Below, piece by piece: positions 20,646-23,091 of a DNA stretch of 23,091 nucleotides (position 1 is the stretch's first letter; each line of letters opens with the position of its first letter). The translations under genes and the position numbers were made by a program. The notes beneath the pieces are model-generated. The model was given only the letters and a program-made list of their open reading frames with translations, was not told the DNA's origin and made no database searches. This stretch comes from a virus. The stretch is taken from positions 1 through 23,091 of IMG/VR virus record IMGVR_UViG_3300030047_000126. The stretch is one strand, 5' to 3'.

Positions 20646-21140
20646 TTAGTTCATAGTTCCAAGTTCTGGTATTGAGTAGTCTTTAAAGGCTTGCTCTAGG
20701 TTTTCATTTCTACCTACAGCTTTACTTCCTTTAAATTCAGAATCACTTACTTTTGGTACATCTTTAACTACCATTTGACTTTTAGGTAAGGCTATTAAAC
20801 AAGCTTGAGCCACATCTTTATACTCAGTATCTTCGTCATAAGTAGCTGGAATATATCCACCTTTTTTGACTAATTCTTGATATCTCTTTGTTGTAAAGAA
20901 CCACTTAGTTGCATAATTCTTAGCGAATTGCTTTCTAATACTCTGCACTTGTTCGGGTGTTGTGTCTGGGATTAAAAGTGGAGATGTTGTTTTACTTTTA
21001 AAAGTATATTCTTTATTATTCCATAAAGTTGTAAAGTCTGATGATTCGTTTCCGAATTTACCTTTAAACTTTGCAAGACCTGGATTAGTAAAGTAAAAAA
21101 TTCCCTCGTTGTATAAACCCACACCATAATTGTTTTCCAT
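20646..21140 (-). CDS. 164-aa hypothetical virion-module protein
   Basis: Soluble protein starting MENNYGVGLYNEGIFYFTNP. The N-terminal half is beta-rich and aromatic (YTFKSKTTSPLLIPDTTPEQ). The middle is helical and basic (VQSIRKQFAKNYATKWFFTT) and the tail acidic. Its place between head-surface genes and the coiled-coil/fibre genes suggests a head or neck component. Not recognised. The stop of the upstream 277-aa gene is 122 nt away, across a long hairpin. Confidence 0.5.
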   Translation of the reverse strand: MENNYGVGLYNEGIFYFTNPGLAKFKGKFGNESSDFTTLWNNKEYTFKSKTTSPLLIPDTTPEQVQSIRKQFAKNYATKWFFTTKRYQELVKKGGYIPATYDEDTEYKDVAQACLIALPKSQMVVKDVPKVSDSEFKGSKAVGRNENLEQAFKDYSIPELGTMN

Positions 21141-21201
21141 AATATATTTAATGCACTTCAGGTGGCATAAGACCTATATTAATTTTAATTCTACTACCCT
21201 T

Positions 21202-21256
21202 TTTCTAGCCTTATCACTCTTCTCCTTTTTCAAGAAGAAGAGAGTAAAGCTAGAAA
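21202..21256. other. Long hairpin in the late intergenic gap
   Basis: TTTCTAGC (21202-21209) pairs with GCTAGAAA (21249-21256). The interior continues with about 13 of 17 further positions paired (CTTATCACTCTTCTCCT against AGAAGAAGAGAGTAAAG). No adjacent T run on either strand, so it is more likely an mRNA-processing or stabilising structure than a terminator. Confidence 0.5.
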
Positions 21257-21262
21257 TTCTAA

Positions 21263-22096
21263 CTAAAGTTGTACGTTTATCATATTGTACTTGGCACTTG
21301 CTGAAGCGACAAGAACTGAACCTATAACTGGTCCTGCTGCTACTGTATAAGTTGCAACTGCACCTGGTGTTGATGATGGAACACATACGTTTAGTCCCAT
21401 AGCTACTGTACCTGTTGCTAGAACTGCTACTGGACCTTTTACTTGGATAAATCCATAAGAAGGAACTGTTGCTGTTGAAGCTGGGATAGGATAACAAGTT
21501 ACACCTAGAATTTGTCCTGTTAAGGTTGTTGCGGGAGAGATAATAACACCGTCTGTAGTGAAATCTGTTCCATTTTGAGAACCGAAAGGATTAATTGTAA
21601 GAGTGTATCTTGAATCTGTTGAAGTTGCTGTTGTAAATGGATCTTCTAATACTACAGAGAAAGCTGAAGTAGTTGAAGCTGCAGAGTTAGAAGCAATTTT
21701 CATTGTCTGTCCAAGTCCTGTACCTTCTACTACATTCAAGTAACCACCAGAAAAGCGATTTGCTAATATTGCTGTTGCACCTGAAGCTATTTGAATAACT
21801 TTTCCACCTACAGCTGCTGCGATAGGACCTAATGCTACTGTATAACCTGTTGTACTTGTTGTAGCTGGACTAAGACCTACAGCGTTTGCTTGTGCTGCTG
21901 GACCTTGAACTACTACACCTGCTCCTAAGGCTGTTCCTGCGTTTTGAACAAGAACGAACTCACGACCGTCCCCTGAAGCAAATCTTGAACCTACCATTGT
22001 ATCAAGATTAGCATCACTATTTTTTACTCCACCTGCAACCGTAGTTGTAGAATATAACTCAAATGGAGCACTTTTAAAATCTTTTAATGTACTCAT
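21263..22096 (-). CDS. 277-aa head-surface (decoration-like) protein
   Basis: Ala/Gly/Thr/Val-rich beta protein with motifs such as LVQNAGTALGAGVVVQGP, YTVALGPIAAAVGGKVIQIA, GFIQVKGPVAVLATGTVAMG and AGPVIGSVLVASA. The pattern (near-capsid gene, repeated Gly/Ala beta strands) is common in capsid decoration proteins and cement proteins of tailed phages. No charged or membrane segments. Assignment by composition and by its place two genes after the probable capsid gene. Confidence 0.5.
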   Translation of the reverse strand: MSTLKDFKSAPFELYSTTTVAGGVKNSDANLDTMVGSRFASGDGREFVLVQNAGTALGAGVVVQGPAAQANAVGLSPATTSTTGYTVALGPIAAAVGGKVIQIASGATAILANRFSGGYLNVVEGTGLGQTMKIASNSAASTTSAFSVVLEDPFTTATSTDSRYTLTINPFGSQNGTDFTTDGVIISPATTLTGQILGVTCYPIPASTATVPSYGFIQVKGPVAVLATGTVAMGLNVCVPSSTPGAVATYTVAAGPVIGSVLVASASAKYNMINVQL

Positions 22097-22122
22097 AATT
22101 TTTCTTTAATTAATTAATAATG

Positions 22123-22890
22123 TTAAGCACTTAATGTAATGTTACAAATCCAAGTGTTTGCACTTGCAGTTCGTGTCCAGAACATTTGAGCATTTTTACC
22201 TGCTGGAACTGCTGCTGAACCTGTTAGAGTAACACCAGAAGCACCCGCTGTAATTGTAACTGTTTGGTTACCTGTGTTTGCATAAACACACCAGAAGTTA
22301 TCGCCACTTGTTACACCACTAATTGCAGTATCCATTTGAGTACCTGTTGGGGTAGTTAATGTTCCTGCACCTGTTGTTGAAGCATGAGTGATAAGTCCTC
22401 CGATTAAGTTTGCTGCTGTTGGTGTACCGTTTTGAGTTGCAATAGCTGTATTTACTACTCCTCCAAATATTGTACCTGTTGTAGTTCTACCAATTGAAAG
22501 TATACCTGTTGATACACCTCCGATAGTTAGATTTCCTGCACCCTTAGCATCTATTGAAAGACCTGCTGCTGCACCTGATGATATTGCTGCGACTGCAACA
22601 GTTCCTGCTGCGGTAGCACCTATAACATTTAATCCTGCTGCTTGTGAAGCTGTTGAAGAGTCTACATTAAATGCTGGGTTTGTAGTTCCGTTAAGACCTA
22701 CAGATAAAGCAGAAGCAGAAGCAGAAGTAATTGTACCTAGAGCTGTAACTGTTGAACCATTGATGGTTGTTGCTGCTGGAAGTGATACTGTTGCTGCACC
22801 TGTAAAGTCAACTGCTTTGTTGGTATTTAAACCATTTTGTTGAACTGTAGGATTGTTTGCTTCTATACATATGTCAAAATTTTTAGCCAT
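22123..22890 (-). CDS. 255-aa head-fibre-like protein
   Basis: Begins MAKNFDICIEANNPTVQQNG, a pattern seen in phage head-fibre proteins. It then has a Thr/Ala/Gly-rich beta repeat region (ATTINGSTVTALGTITSASA, LNVIGATAAGTVAVAAISSG). The C-terminus is typical of fibres: FWCVYANTGNQTVTITAGAS and FWTRTASANTWICNITLSA. It is immediately downstream of the probable capsid gene. A fibre protruding from the capsid is the best guess. Confidence 0.5.
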   Translation of the reverse strand: MAKNFDICIEANNPTVQQNGLNTNKAVDFTGAATVSLPAATTINGSTVTALGTITSASASALSVGLNGTTNPAFNVDSSTASQAAGLNVIGATAAGTVAVAAISSGAAAGLSIDAKGAGNLTIGGVSTGILSIGRTTTGTIFGGVVNTAIATQNGTPTAANLIGGLITHASTTGAGTLTTPTGTQMDTAISGVTSGDNFWCVYANTGNQTVTITAGASGVTLTGSAAVPAGKNAQMFWTRTASANTWICNITLSA

Positions 22891-22926
22891 ATATTTTATA
22901 TTGAATTAAGCTAATAATAATCGACA

Positions 22927-23091
22927 TTAAATTCCTGTGATTCCAGTAAGAACTCCGTTACGCTTTGGAGCTGTACAGATAAGGTTTCCTCCCATAATCA
23001 TAAAGCCGTTTATTGCTCCTTGATTGTAAGCGTGAATCCAGTCAGTCCAAGTGAAAGCCTTAGTTGCATTAGAAGGAGCATATTCATATAC
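22927..23091 (-). CDS. C-terminal end of a probable major capsid protein (partial)
   Basis: The frame is open from the window edge to TAA at 22927, giving the last 54 residues (VYEYAPSNATKAFTWTDWIH at the start, ending NGVLTGITGI). The gene starts outside the window. Identity as capsid is inferred from its place upstream of head-fibre-like and decoration-like genes; the fragment itself does not carry a decisive motif. Confidence 0.45.
   Translation of the reverse strand, partial: VYEYAPSNATKAFTWTDWIHAYNQGAINGFMIMGGNLICTAPKRNGVLTGITGI

Overview
This window is part of an AT-rich tailed-phage genome (Caudoviricetes). The standard genetic code fits: TAA, TAG and TGA all end genes and Trp is TGG. 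The virion genes include no recognisable tail sheath, tail tube or classical coiled-coil tape measure. They do include a P22-type connector/hub-like set, a transglycosylase-bearing internal protein and several fibres, so a short-tailed (podovirus-like) particle is the best guess. No integrase or CI/Cro-type repressor is visible. The host is uncertain. None of the starts I inspected has a Shine-Dalgarno sequence, and two early promoters place the ATG at the predicted +1. That suggests a host lineage that initiates without SD, such as Bacteroidota or a candidate phylum. The promoters themselves, however, look like sigma70 promoters (TTGnnn/TTTACA and TATAAT), not like the Bacteroidota consensus.

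Layout. (1) Positions 1-7111, minus strand: the early/replication module, read right to left. It starts with a 63-aa protein driven by a leaderless-type promoter. A metallophosphoesterase, small proteins, a lambda O-like initiator, a DnaB-like helicase, a DnaJ-type zinc-finger protein, an ERF annealing protein, an SSB-like protein and a NinG-like HNH protein follow. A 9-residue tandem-repeat protein runs off the left edge. Five iteron-like sites lie inside the O-like gene, with an AT- and purine-rich stretch beside the cluster, as in lambda ori. At least six further genes are shorter than 60 codons. (2) Positions 7168-8112, plus strand: an RNA island, the only part of the window transcribed rightward. 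It holds a promoter, a small RNA and a terminator. A second promoter then leads into tRNA-Gln, about 240 nt of densely paired RNA, a tRNA-Met-like gene, a tiny HNH protein and a bidirectional terminator. (3) Positions 8138-23091, minus strand: the late module, also read right to left. It runs from the end of a probable capsid gene through head-surface proteins, a coiled-coil protein, fibres, a glycine-rich adhesin-like protein, a hub protein, a connector-like protein and two internal virion proteins to the lysis genes (XhlA-like, papain-fold endolysin, holin).

The three modules appear to be coordinated by an 18-nt motif (AAAAAGTTATGCACAGTT). It occurs at the divergent early/RNA-island promoters, near an internal early promoter and at the promoter of the repeat-protein gene. 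The most unusual points are the lambda-style origin in a non-lambda genome, the unassigned structured RNA between two tRNAs, the separate small RNA, the leaderless promoters, and the papain-type endolysin.
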